Below, piece by piece: positions 1 to 8,223 of a DNA stretch of 26,542 nt (within the stretch, counting starts at the first letter, position 1; the number at the start of each line of letters is the position of its first letter). The translations under genes and the position numbers were made by a program. Source of the stretch: an uncultured Oscillospiraceae bacterium (GTDB lineage Bacteria; Bacillota; Clostridia; Oscillospirales; Oscillospiraceae); the NCBI GenBank assembly GCA_900758315.1, contig CAAERF010000110.1, positions 1 to 26,542 on the forward strand. Reading direction: 5' to 3'. The notes below the pieces were generated by a model that saw only the letters and a program-made list of their open reading frames with translations, was not told where the DNA came from and searched no databases.

Positions 1-61
1 CCAGTCCCCGGGCGAAATTAAAATAGCCCAGGCTCTGACTCTTCTCCTGCCTATCCTTCAT
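1..61 (-). CDS. Acyltransferase-like membrane protein, N-terminal fragment (cut by window edge)
   Basis: An ATG at 61-59 opens a frame that stays open to the window edge, giving 20 codons: MKDRQEKSQSLGYFNFARGL. It overlaps the last codons of the flippase gene in another frame, the tight spacing usual inside an operon, and a GGGGCGG stretch lies just upstream. The YFNFARGLG-like ending resembles the start of the first transmembrane helix of acyltransferase-3 (OafA/OatA-like) proteins, which often read like LDFLKGLAILLVVLGH. Such enzymes add O-acetyl or other acyl groups to surface polysaccharides and would fit this locus. With 20 residues visible the family call is tentative; the reading frame itself is better supported than the function. 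Confidence 0.5.
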   Translation of the reverse strand, partial: MKDRQEKSQSLGYFNFARGL

Positions 62-1511
62 AGCCATCCGCCCCTTTGGGAATTCGTCTGAGCATTTGAA
101 GCAGCTTCTTTCGGAATACCAGAATGGCCACCACCTCCGCAATCAGGATCACATAGCGGAAAGCACCCAGCGTATACAGCCCCAGCATCACAAACGTCAT
201 TGCAAGGACAGCAACTGAAATCAACAGCAGCTGCCGTTCCGGAACAATCTTCTCCTCCACCTGGTGTCGCCTGCACGCCCGCTTCATCAATATAAAGTGG
301 AGCACTGCCAGTAGCAGATAACAGGCCAGAGTCGTCCACCCCGCCGCCAGATAGCCGAACAGCGGGATGAAGATGGCATTGAGCACCAGATTCGCTCCAG
401 AGCAGAGAATAGAAATCTTCGAAATCCCCTTGTTTTCATCATAGTACATTTCCACGTTGGCAAACATCATATATAAAAAGATAAAGAACACACTGGCTGA
501 CACCGGCGGAACAATCCAGATCGCCTGGCTGTATTCCTCCGTGGCCAGAATTCTGATCAGATCCGGCGCAAAAGCGCTCATGCCCAGCGTTGCTCCTCCA
601 ACAAGGAGGTACAGGCCGAGCACAGCCCGTCGCACCTCCTGAAAGCGTTTTGCCTTGAGCTGCCGGTACATCCACGGGTTAAAGGAGGCATTGATCGCTG
701 ACACCAGCAACAGCATAATCGTCGCCGCCGTATAGGCCACGCTGTAAATTCCAGCCTTGCCGCTGCCCTCAAAATAGTTGATCATAATGCGGTCCGACTC
801 GTTCAGCAGCGACTGAGAGAGGTAGTAAAAGAGCAGCGGCAGATTAAAGCGCAGGGCAAACCGCCAGTAGTCCCTTCGATAAAACGTCTTTCCCCTTCGG
901 AAGATGGTGATCGCACACAGCAGACCAAAGATGCACTGCACCGACACTACAGCGATAATCCGCGCCTCCGCCCGGTAGGAGGTACTCAGCACCGCCAGCA
1001 CGGAGAGGGTCGGATTCAGCATTGTGCTGATGAGGGTGACCACCACTGGCCAGCGGTAGCGGAAATCAAACCGCTCCCGGTTGGTCCAGAGCATCAGCGG
1101 CGGATTAAACAGCAGCTGGATCAACATCAACATCATCAGCAGATTGCTCAGACCGGTGATTCGGTTGATCCAGGTGTGAAAAATCCCGTAGACAGCTGCC
1201 GCGCCCAGCGTCAGGGCCATAATCAGCCCCAATGCCGAGGAGGCATAGCCGTCCTTATCCTCCTCATAGCGGATCAGTCCGTTATTCAGGCCCTCATACT
1301 GAATTTTCAGCGAGGTGAAGAGCACAAAGATTTCAAACCAGGAAAAATAAATATTGCAGATGCCATACTCTTCTGTCGTCAGCAGGCGGGTGAAAATCGG
1401 CGTGGTAATCAGCGCGGTACCCCGCTGCAAGAAGTTGCAGATCGTAAACCAGACGGAGGTACGGACTGCCGGTGACATCTCACGGTACAGCCTGCGGGGA
1501 TTCCATTTCAC
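51..1511 (-). CDS. Polysaccharide flippase, Wzx/MATE-like (oligosaccharide repeat-unit exporter)
   Basis: This 486-aa protein is almost entirely hydrophobic segments, compatible with the 12-14 transmembrane helices of Wzx flippases of the MVF/PST superfamily. The N-terminal stretch VWFTICNFLQRGTALITTPI matches the typical first helix, and LLTTEEYGICN matches the conserved LLTPEEYG-like motif after it. NESDRIMINYFEGSGKAGIY at the middle matches the SDR-x-ML...G....G.Y motif. The known family role is moving lipid-linked repeat units across the cytoplasmic membrane. The start is a GTG at 1511 whose sequence GTGA overlaps the stop of the polymerase gene by 4 nt, with AGGAG about 9 nt upstream, so translation is probably coupled. 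The specific substrate cannot be read from the sequence. Confidence 0.9.
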   Translation of the reverse strand: MKWNPRRLYREMSPAVRTSVWFTICNFLQRGTALITTPIFTRLLTTEEYGICNIYFSWFEIFVLFTSLKIQYEGLNNGLIRYEEDKDGYASSALGLIMALTLGAAAVYGIFHTWINRITGLSNLLMMLMLIQLLFNPPLMLWTNRERFDFRYRWPVVVTLISTMLNPTLSVLAVLSTSYRAEARIIAVVSVQCIFGLLCAITIFRRGKTFYRRDYWRFALRFNLPLLFYYLSQSLLNESDRIMINYFEGSGKAGIYSVAYTAATIMLLLVSAINASFNPWMYRQLKAKRFQEVRRAVLGLYLLVGGATLGMSAFAPDLIRILATEEYSQAIWIVPPVSASVFFIFLYMMFANVEMYYDENKGISKISILCSGANLVLNAIFIPLFGYLAAGWTTLACYLLLAVLHFILMKRACRRHQVEEKIVPERQLLLISVAVLAMTFVMLGLYTLGAFRYVILIAEVVAILVFRKKLLQMLRRIPKGADGYEG

Positions 1512-2773
1512 ACCGTCATCTCCTGTTCGCTCACTGCTTGCCCCTTCCTCTGCTCGGCAAACAGGAAGCCAATCCAGAACGCAAAGGGCACTGCCAGCGG
1601 ATTGGCAAAGGCCGATTCACTGGTACTGGCAATGAGCAAGTAGAGCAGCAAAAACACTGCGGCGGCATAGGCGCTCTTGTTCTCCCTCAGGGTGAGCACA
1701 CGCCGGACAAACAGCACCAGCGCACCAATAAACGCTGCAAAGCCAATAAAACCACACTGCCCCAGAATCATGGGCCAGAAGGTGTCGGAGACAAAGTCAT
1801 GATAACTGGGCGACATGCCCCAGACCCGCTCCATATGATAATGGGTATAAACCTGAGAATACGGCTCCACGGAAAAGGCGGAACCATAGGTCCCCCACCC
1901 GGTTCCGAAGGGAAAATGATCCCAGGCCAGGAAGGGTGCCGAAACCGTCAGCACCGCGCGGGCCGTTGTCAGCCCCAGCTTCACATAGAACAGAAGCTGA
2001 ATGATCGCTCCCACAACGGCAACGCCAACTACAGCAACCATCAAAGCTTTCATCCGTTTGCTGAATTTCTGCCTTCTGCGGAATACCAGCAGATAGACCA
2101 ACAGAATGCAGGCGATGGCTGCCATGGATTTCACACGCCGGGTACTGAACATCACGAAGCACAGCATCACAACAGGGATAATGATTTTATTCTGATACTG
2201 TTCATAGAGCCGGAAATAAATGGCGCAGAGGAACACACAGAGACCAACCAAAATCGTATAGGCTGAGTAAAACAGCTTAATCGCCGGAAATCCGCCCCGG
2301 CTCTCTGTGGACCAGATGCCAAAGATCAGGTCGGCCAGACAGAGCAGGAACAACAGCCCCGTGAGCACATTCAGCAATGGCCACAGCTTCCGCTCGATCT
2401 GATCAAAGTCTGTATCCTCTCCCATAAAAATCAGGAAGGATGTGCCGATGGACATATAAAATTTCAGGTTGACATAGGCATCCTTAGCCGTGTTGCTCAG
2501 CGGCTGATAGTGGTAGAGGAAATAGCCCGCCCACCCGGTCAGCCAGAAGATAGCCAGTAGCATAAAAAATTGCTTTTTCTGTTTGGTCAGCAGCATCTCC
2601 GGCCGCACTTTCTTCTGTGCCAGTCTTAGCAAGAAGGCCGGTATCAACAACAACGCAAACAGCTCATCCAGGTATTGAAATGCTGCCACTTTGCCCTGTA
2701 AGTAGTTCTGTGAGAGAAACAAGATCACAAGTGCGGAAACCAGCAGCACTTTTTTCGAGTTCGTTCGTTCCAT
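1508..2773 (-). CDS. Wzy-like polysaccharide polymerase / O-antigen ligase-like membrane protein
   Basis: This 421-aa protein has around ten hydrophobic segments across its length and one large hydrophilic loop roughly at residues 275-325, just after the segment AVLTVSAPFLAWDHFPFGTG. That loop contains FGTGWGTYGSAFSVEPYS, which resembles the GxGxGtf-type loop motif of the Wzy_C/O-antigen ligase family. The architecture and its place between a LicD-type transferase and a flippase make a repeat-unit polymerase the likely role. Primary sequence is poorly conserved in this family, so polymerase versus ligase cannot be settled here. It starts at ATG 2773 with GGGAAGTGAAGG just upstream, follows licD by 19 bp, and its stop overlaps the flippase start. 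Confidence 0.75.
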   Translation of the reverse strand: MERTNSKKVLLVSALVILFLSQNYLQGKVAAFQYLDELFALLLIPAFLLRLAQKKVRPEMLLTKQKKQFFMLLAIFWLTGWAGYFLYHYQPLSNTAKDAYVNLKFYMSIGTSFLIFMGEDTDFDQIERKLWPLLNVLTGLLFLLCLADLIFGIWSTESRGGFPAIKLFYSAYTILVGLCVFLCAIYFRLYEQYQNKIIIPVVMLCFVMFSTRRVKSMAAIACILLVYLLVFRRRQKFSKRMKALMVAVVGVAVVGAIIQLLFYVKLGLTTARAVLTVSAPFLAWDHFPFGTGWGTYGSAFSVEPYSQVYTHYHMERVWGMSPSYHDFVSDTFWPMILGQCGFIGFAAFIGALVLFVRRVLTLRENKSAYAAAVFLLLYLLIASTSESAFANPLAVPFAFWIGFLFAEQRKGQAVSEQEMTV

Positions 2774-2792
2774 CCTTCACTTCCCTTTCACA

Positions 2793-3629
2793 CTAACGGT
2801 TATCGGGTTGATAGCTGCCAAAATCGACATGAAGTAACTCGTGTTTATCACGCAGTTCCATGGGAGGAAGCTGCATGTAGTCGCCATACATGTGTTCCAG
2901 ATACGCATGATAGTCCTGATAAATCGGGAACTCCTCCGACTCGAACTGGATCGGGATCAGGTTTTCCGCCCATTCCCGCCGAATGGTCTCCCGTTCGTAG
3001 GTATAGGAGCCATCTATCGCCATATACGCTGTTGTCTTATGATTAAACTTTGTCTCCACTTTCCGGAAATAGGATTTTACCGCCTCATAGGGAAACAGCT
3101 TTGAGAAAAGCAGGAACAAATAATACCGTACCGCCTGTCTACGCGTCTCTTTCATGTTGGTTCCAAACCCCTTCTTTATCCACAGCAGCCGCTTGCACAG
3201 GGCGTAGCGGATTCCCTGCAATCTGCGTTGGAATGCCCGGTTCGGTGCATTGTCAAAGGGAAAGATATCCACAAAGATGCCATCGTGCAGGCCGGCGTCC
3301 TTGGAGACCGCCTCCACAAAGTGGGTACCGTTTAACCGGATCTTTGCAAAAGAAAAGGGGTAGTCCGGATCCGTGTCCCAGGTGTGCAGAAAAAACTCGC
3401 TGCCCAGATCGGTTTTACAGGCCGCAAGAAACCGCTCATAATCCGGCCTGCGCATTCCAATATCCATGTCCTCGTCCCACGGAATAAAGCCGCCGTGCCG
3501 TACTGCGCCCAGGGCAGAACCGGCAAGCAGGAAATAGGGTATCTCATGTTTCTCACAGATTCGTTTGATCTCTATCGCTATTTTCAGCTCCAAAACGTGA
3601 ACCTTTTGAAGCAGCTTTTCTGAGAGCAT
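2793..3629 (-). CDS. LicD family phosphotransferase
   Basis: This 278-aa protein carries the LicD-type nucleotidyltransferase-fold motif at residues 37-56: GSALGAVRHGG followed by the acidic WDEDMDIGM, the metal and nucleotide site of the family. Length matches LicD proteins. Known members transfer phosphocholine, or other phosphorylated polyols, from a CDP-activated donor to cell-surface glycans. No choline uptake, kinase or cytidylyltransferase gene (licABC-like) is seen in the window, so the donor group is unknown. The gene lies 30 bp after the 402-aa glycosyltransferase and 19 bp before the polymerase, so it is part of the polysaccharide operon. The family call is firm; the transferred group is inference. 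Confidence 0.88.
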   Translation of the reverse strand: MLSEKLLQKVHVLELKIAIEIKRICEKHEIPYFLLAGSALGAVRHGGFIPWDEDMDIGMRRPDYERFLAACKTDLGSEFFLHTWDTDPDYPFSFAKIRLNGTHFVEAVSKDAGLHDGIFVDIFPFDNAPNRAFQRRLQGIRYALCKRLLWIKKGFGTNMKETRRQAVRYYLFLLFSKLFPYEAVKSYFRKVETKFNHKTTAYMAIDGSYTYERETIRREWAENLIPIQFESEEFPIYQDYHAYLEHMYGDYMQLPPMELRDKHELLHVDFGSYQPDNR

Positions 3630-3659
3630 CTCTATTTCCCCATTTCAACTCGTATTTAC

Positions 3660-4868
3660 TCAGCTCTGCGGACAATACAGCTTCAACAGCTCTTCGCAGT
3701 ACGCCGAAAGCGTTCGGGCCGGCACCGTCTTACAGGCCTCCTCACAGTGGGCCAGCGCAGCGCTGTCCTCCCAGAGGCGCTCAATGGCCGTTTGAAGTGC
3801 GGCGCGATCTCCTGCGCGGAACAATACGCCACACCTGTGCTCCCCCATGGCCTCCGCCAGGCCACCGGTATCTGCGCAGATCACAGGCGTACCCAGTTGG
3901 ATGGACTCAAACGCAGACAGTCCGAACGGTTCATACCACACGGAAGGGCAGACGGAAAAACGAGCCTTCCGAATTGTGTTTTCCAGGGTTTCTCCACGCA
4001 GGAAACCCAGATTATGTACGTTAGGTATTCCTTCCAGCTGTCCCTCCAGCGGACCGCTCCCGGCAAAGACAAAGGGAATCTGCGGCAGGGCCCGGCAGAC
4101 CTCCAAAAGCGTTTCAATGCCCTTTTCCGCAGAGTAACGCCCGAAAAACAGCACATAGTTCTCTTTCTCCACCGGCTTCTGCGGAACCGGCTCAACAAAG
4201 TTGTACAGAGTTACCGTTTTTTCCGCCAGCACCGGGTTACTGTCCAGCTTTTCCTTCACAAATCGGGAGGGACATACAATCGCATCAATAGTGCTGTAAA
4301 TATTCCGCCAGTTCCAGTAAACGGCCTCTATCGTGCCGAGCAGGGATCTGGCTCTGGAGCCGTGGATACAACGGCCGCGTGCACAGCTGCCAAAGCCGTC
4401 CTGAATGCACCGCTCACAGACCTGACGTTCCTGCGGTCGGTACAGCATGTGATTGGGACAGACCAGCTGATAGTCGTGGGCCGTATAGATAATCCGCAGT
4501 GGGTTTCCACTCTTTTTCCGGTACTGCTCCGCCGCCACTAAAACAGCCGGCGTCAGCTGATAGTTAAAATTATTGAGATGCAGCACATCCGGCTGAAACT
4601 GCTCCAGCAGCATACCAAGTTTCCGTTTCGCTTCGGCAGAGTAGATCACTCTGGGCGGATAGGTTGCCTTTGTCAGCAGACTGCCCCCGTGGAAGTCCAT
4701 GGATGAGGTGTACAAATTCCAGCGGTTGCCCACACACCTTTCAGGATGCTCCATGCCAAAATACTCGACCTCATGTCCCTGCGCCGCCCAATAGGCACCC
4801 AGCCGAAAGACATAGCTTTCCGCCCCACCGGCCGGATGCAGGAATTTATTTACCATCAGGATTTTCAT
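3660..4868 (-). CDS. Glycosyltransferase family 4 with a cysteine cluster
   Basis: This is a 402-aa GT-B fold enzyme. The N-terminus MKILMVNKFLHPAGGAESYV has the GGAE-type acceptor-side motif common in GT4 enzymes, and the C-terminal half has EPFGLSAFESIQLGTPVI, the EX7E motif that binds the nucleotide-sugar donor. FGRYSAEKGIETLLE is the usual start of the donor domain. A feature of a subset of GT4 proteins is a cysteine cluster, here C137, C151, C154, C162 and C167, which looks like a small metal site (inference). Presumed job: adding one sugar to the lipid-linked repeat unit on the cytoplasmic face. It starts 24 bp after the 373-aa glycosyltransferase. The sugar specificity cannot be inferred. 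Confidence 0.88.
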   Translation of the reverse strand: MKILMVNKFLHPAGGAESYVFRLGAYWAAQGHEVEYFGMEHPERCVGNRWNLYTSSMDFHGGSLLTKATYPPRVIYSAEAKRKLGMLLEQFQPDVLHLNNFNYQLTPAVLVAAEQYRKKSGNPLRIIYTAHDYQLVCPNHMLYRPQERQVCERCIQDGFGSCARGRCIHGSRARSLLGTIEAVYWNWRNIYSTIDAIVCPSRFVKEKLDSNPVLAEKTVTLYNFVEPVPQKPVEKENYVLFFGRYSAEKGIETLLEVCRALPQIPFVFAGSGPLEGQLEGIPNVHNLGFLRGETLENTIRKARFSVCPSVWYEPFGLSAFESIQLGTPVICADTGGLAEAMGEHRCGVLFRAGDRAALQTAIERLWEDSAALAHCEEACKTVPARTLSAYCEELLKLYCPQS

Positions 4869-4892
4869 AAACCTGTTTCCCCGTTTCCATTC

Positions 4893-6014
4893 TCACTTCT
4901 GGTAAAGTGCCAGGGTTTTCTCTACGCTCTCATCCCAGCTGTAAGCGGAGCAGATGTACTCACTCACTCCCGCACAACAGCGTTCTACAAGCTCCGGCTG
5001 ATCACAGAGCCTCTGCAACATATTTTGCAGGTCCGCCACATCCCTGTTGCGGAATAAGTAGCCATAACTGCCTACAACATCGGCACATTCCTCAATATCG
5101 GAAGTCAGACAACAGTTTCCATAGCTCATTGCCTCCAGCAGGCTGATCGGCATTCCCTCCAGCTCCGATGGCAGACAATAGAGATAGCAGTTGGAATACA
5201 GCTCCTGCAATACCTCTCCCTCCACAAAGCCGGTAAAGAGAATGCGCTCATCTCCCTTTGCAAGCTCCTGCATACGGCAGTAGAACTCCTTTGTATCCGA
5301 AGGACTACCGGCAATCACCAGCTTTTTTTCCGTCCGGACTTTTTGAAAGGCCTGAATGAGATAGTTTAGCCCCTTCTCCGGTACAATTCTCGCCAGGAAA
5401 AGAAGGTACCCATCCTTTTCCAGGTTCCACCGCTCCGTAATCAGCTTCGCGGCCTGCACAACCGGACGCTCTACACCGTTTGGAATCAGTACTGTTTCCC
5501 GCTGATAGGTCTCCTTAAAGTAGCGCCTGGCGCCCTCGCTCAGCACAATGATCTTGTCCGCATAGGCTGCCGCAGTTTTCTCGCCCAGTTTCAAGAACCA
5601 GGAGGCAAAACTGCCCCACTTACTGCGCTGCCAATCCAGCCCGTGGATGGTGACAACGGTCCGGATTCCAAATAAATGGGGCAGCCAGAGCATCGCAGCA
5701 GGGCCCTCTGCGTGGTAGTGGATACAATCATAGTGTCCGAACAGGGCCGCAAGGGTGGCAAAGAGCGAACCGGTAAACGCCGACAGACCTTTGCAGTGAA
5801 TGACAGGGACCTCTCGTATACGCACGCCTTGATATTCTCTTTTCTTTCGATTCGCACGTTTTAACCGCTTCCCGCCAATGCGCCGTCTCTTCCGATTATA
5901 TACGGTCACCTGATGGCCTCGCGCTGCCATCCGTACAGACAGCGCCTCCACCACAACCTCGATCCCCCCTTCCCGGGAGGGAACGCGTTTATGACCGATC
6001 ATTGCGATTTTCAA
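4893..6014 (-). CDS. Glycosyltransferase family 4, first gene of the polysaccharide operon
   Basis: This 373-aa GT-B enzyme has MKIAMIGHKRVPSREGGIEV at its N-terminus, like the MKIAIIGTRGIP..YGGxE opening of rhamnosyl- and galactosyl-type GT4 enzymes in capsule loci. Further motifs are HYHAEGP, VTIHGLDWQR, a FLARIVPEKG donor-domain start, and SELEGMPISLLEAMSYG as the EX7E donor site. The start is TTG at 6014, chosen because the MKIA residues it adds are conserved in the family; the next in-frame start, ATG at 6002, would lose them. A GGGAAAGG stretch lies about 10 nt upstream. It is the first gene after a 174-bp gap that carries a perfect palindrome (6122-6140), so its promoter probably lies there, although I find no clean -35/-10 pair. 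Confidence 0.87.
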   Translation of the reverse strand: MKIAMIGHKRVPSREGGIEVVVEALSVRMAARGHQVTVYNRKRRRIGGKRLKRANRKKREYQGVRIREVPVIHCKGLSAFTGSLFATLAALFGHYDCIHYHAEGPAAMLWLPHLFGIRTVVTIHGLDWQRSKWGSFASWFLKLGEKTAAAYADKIIVLSEGARRYFKETYQRETVLIPNGVERPVVQAAKLITERWNLEKDGYLLFLARIVPEKGLNYLIQAFQKVRTEKKLVIAGSPSDTKEFYCRMQELAKGDERILFTGFVEGEVLQELYSNCYLYCLPSELEGMPISLLEAMSYGNCCLTSDIEECADVVGSYGYLFRNRDVADLQNMLQRLCDQPELVERCCAGVSEYICSAYSWDESVEKTLALYQK

Positions 6015-6121
6015 TCTAAAAACAACCTTTCCCAGTCGGTTTCGATCGTCCGAAGGCTATTCGCCCTGTCCGGTCGGCTTTACCCAAACGGTTCGCTAAA
6101 GCAAAGGCTAATTTCTAAAGT

Positions 6122-6140
6122 CAAACAAGCGCCTTGTTTG
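6122..6140. promoter_or_regulatory. Perfect 8+3+8 palindrome between regulator and glycosyltransferase genes
   Basis: CAAACAAG is followed by CGC and then CTTGTTTG. The arms are perfect 8-bp inverted repeats. The site lies 108 bp upstream of the first glycosyltransferase start and 49 bp downstream of the regulator stop. The 3-nt centre and the absence of a following T-run on either strand argue for a protein-binding operator rather than a terminator. Function is inferred. Confidence 0.45.
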
Positions 6141-6188
6141 CAGTAAAGTCTCTTCTTACCGATACATTTGCACTCACTGCTCCAGCCA

Positions 6189-7667
6189 TCATTCTGGATT
6201 CGCAATCAGTGCAATTCCCTGCATGATATGTTTCATGTAAGAGATGATGGTCTGCCTGTCAGAAAACACTTTTTTGTCGCTGCTTGTCCACACACTTTGA
6301 TAGAATTGATCGAAAATACTCTGCACACTTTGCAAGTTGATTGCGGTCAAATTGTTCGGACTTCCGCAGTTATCCAGTCTGAGATAGGAAAAAACATCTG
6401 ATAAAAAGATACACTGATTCGCAATATAGCGAAAATCTGAAATTAGGCTCCCATAAATCAAGCGAACATCCAGCTTCGGGTTGTGCTCCCATAAGTTCAG
6501 GACGTATTCCAAATAGCGTAGCCGCTGGCTGGCTGTCAAAACAATTTTATAATTGAAAAAGTCCAGCTCCCCACTTACCGCCAGATCGGAAAAAGCACTC
6601 TCATAAAACATCAGTCGGATTTTGGAACCCTCAATAATCCGTTTGGACATATCATGTATATTGCGAAATTCTTCCACACTTACGGCTCCCAAGCCGCTTT
6701 CGGACAGCTGCTCGACAATTTCTTCGAACAGATCGTCCGGCAGAAATTGCTCTGTCATATGTCCGATCAGCCACCGTTGATTGGGGGCCAACATCGTATG
6801 GATGTATTCTTTGGACCGCAGCATCTCGCTCATGACCACTTTTTGAAATAGCAGATTCTCCCTGCTGCACAGTCCATCAATGTTGCGGTAAAGCACTGCA
6901 TTGCTGCTCTCCTCCTCACAGACGGTCACCGCCATGCACTTGCTTTCACTGATCAACATGCCGGAAATCGAAAAGTCATCCTTTACAACAAAGTTCGCTC
7001 TTCCTTTTGCCTGCTCGCCTCCATAGAGCCGGAAATCAATGTGCGTAAGATTTCGCATCATATTAACCAGAAAAAGCGTGTCAAAAAGCACATCCCACTT
7101 CTGAACATCTAGGTGAATCATCAATGAATAGTGTACATTGGGATAGAACTGCCGGGGCTGAAGATAATCCTGGGAGATACCGACAACCTGCAGCCGGTAT
7201 TCGTGATCCATTGTCATCAGATCCATCAGGGCCATAATCTCCAACGACTTGACCCGGCGCAAGACCGGATGCTGGGTTTTTGCAATATACTGAGAGAGAT
7301 TCAGCTCCGGAAAGAAAAAAATCTTTGGCGCAACACTGCTTCCATAATTCTTCTGCGTCTCTATAACATATTTGTATTCTGCTTCCAAATTGTCAAAAAT
7401 GGCAGCCTTCAACTCTTCCTGACTCTGCACCGCATAATCATCCAAAAGGATCTCCAGACCTTTTTCGCTGGCTGCATCTACAATACACTGGCTGATGGTG
7501 TGCAGCACCGACTTTTCCGTCTTTTCAGAGGGCAAAACCCGTCCGTTGATCCATTTACTAATATAGGATACATCGTACTGCAGTTCCTGCGCCAGTGTAT
7601 AATTTTTTAATTCCGCCACAGTCATCAGTCGTTCTAACAGACTGCTAAACCGATTTTTCTCTGTCAT
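6189..7667 (-). CDS. HTH (Cro/CI-type) protein with large uncharacterised C-terminal region, at the head of the polysaccharide locus
   Basis: This 492-aa protein has a helix-turn-helix at about residues 18-48, with LAQELQYDVSYISKWINGR fitting the Cro/CI pattern, including the SYISKW recognition helix and the following NGRVLPS turn. The remaining roughly 430 residues match no domain I recognise. They have no obvious transmembrane segments or Walker motifs and appear alpha/beta and soluble. The ATG at 7667 has GGAGG 7 nt upstream (7675-7679). The coding sequence looks more AT-rich than the topA-plsX block. Its position upstream of, and on the same strand as, the glycosyltransferase operon suggests a locus-linked regulator. 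Palindromes lie on both sides of it. Direct DNA binding and regulation of the operon are inference. Confidence 0.72.
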   Translation of the reverse strand: MTEKNRFSSLLERLMTVAELKNYTLAQELQYDVSYISKWINGRVLPSEKTEKSVLHTISQCIVDAASEKGLEILLDDYAVQSQEELKAAIFDNLEAEYKYVIETQKNYGSSVAPKIFFFPELNLSQYIAKTQHPVLRRVKSLEIMALMDLMTMDHEYRLQVVGISQDYLQPRQFYPNVHYSLMIHLDVQKWDVLFDTLFLVNMMRNLTHIDFRLYGGEQAKGRANFVVKDDFSISGMLISESKCMAVTVCEEESSNAVLYRNIDGLCSRENLLFQKVVMSEMLRSKEYIHTMLAPNQRWLIGHMTEQFLPDDLFEEIVEQLSESGLGAVSVEEFRNIHDMSKRIIEGSKIRLMFYESAFSDLAVSGELDFFNYKIVLTASQRLRYLEYVLNLWEHNPKLDVRLIYGSLISDFRYIANQCIFLSDVFSYLRLDNCGSPNNLTAINLQSVQSIFDQFYQSVWTSSDKKVFSDRQTIISYMKHIMQGIALIANPE

Positions 7668-7684
7668 CTCTCTGCCTCCGTCTC

Positions 7685-7709
7685 TTCCAAAACAAGTGCT
7701 CTTTTGGAA
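7685..7709. promoter_or_regulatory. Inverted repeat just upstream of the regulator gene, with a repeated half
   Basis: TTCCAAAA (7685-7692) and TTTTGGAA (7702-7709) are perfect 8-bp arms separated by 9 nt. They lie 18 bp upstream of the regulator ATG, next to its ribosome binding site. The longer form CTTTTGGAAACG (7701-7712) recurs exactly at 7797-7808. The position suits an autoregulatory operator or an mRNA hairpin near the start. Function is inferred. Confidence 0.4.
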
Positions 7710-7808
7710 ACGAAATGCCGTCTGAACGTAGACTTCGCTCTCAAAAAAGTACTTCAGTATTGGTATCTGCCTGAAATATCTATAGGGCAGCGCCTCCTTT
7801 TGGAAACG
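7701..7808. repeat. 12-bp direct repeat pair CTTTTGGAAACG, 96 bp apart
   Basis: Identical 12-mers occur at 7701-7712 and 7797-7808. The second copy sits within a GGCAGCG/CGCTGCC inverted repeat (7786-7792 and 7807-7813, 14-nt spacer). No gene occupies this stretch. Confidence 0.4.
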
Positions 7809-8086
7809 CTGCCGCCTGATTTTGATTGTGTTTGCAGTTTTACTGTAAGCTTACTTCTTGATCGTAAGGCACTCACTGCTACTTCAAGTGTTGCTCTCTT
7901 TTTCCCGCACTGATCACTGATGACAGGCTCATCAGCCAAGCAGACAACGCCTTCTTTTAGGCCGCCGTGACAGTGGCATCATTCTCATTTTCAAGACATA
8001 TCCGAATCGCATCTGCGCTCCGGCGAGCTGTCACATATCACTTTGACCTATAAGCTTCTTTTTGTATATATACATATTTGTCTAAC

Positions 8087-8095
8087 ATTATAACA
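8087..8095 (-). promoter_or_regulatory. Extended -10 promoter element reading toward the regulator gene
   Basis: On the minus strand the sequence reads TGTTATAAT, a TGn extended -10 with a perfect TATAAT. No good -35 is present at 17 bp. Transcription from here would give the regulator a leader of about 410 nt that includes the repeats at 7685-7813. It is the best promoter candidate I see for that gene, but the long leader makes it uncertain. Confidence 0.35.
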
Positions 8096-8223
8096 TTTCC
8101 ATTACGGAACAAGCGAATGACAAACGCATACACAACGTATTACACTTATTTTTGAACCTGCCAGATTATTCCCAAAGTTAAAATAGTTTTCCCCACGCTC
8201 TCCGACCACCAGGCAAAAGACAA

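Noticed and set aside
7967..8035. GTGACAG...CTGTCAC inverted pair
   Set aside because: Arms of 7 bp separated by more than 50 bp, with no supporting context.
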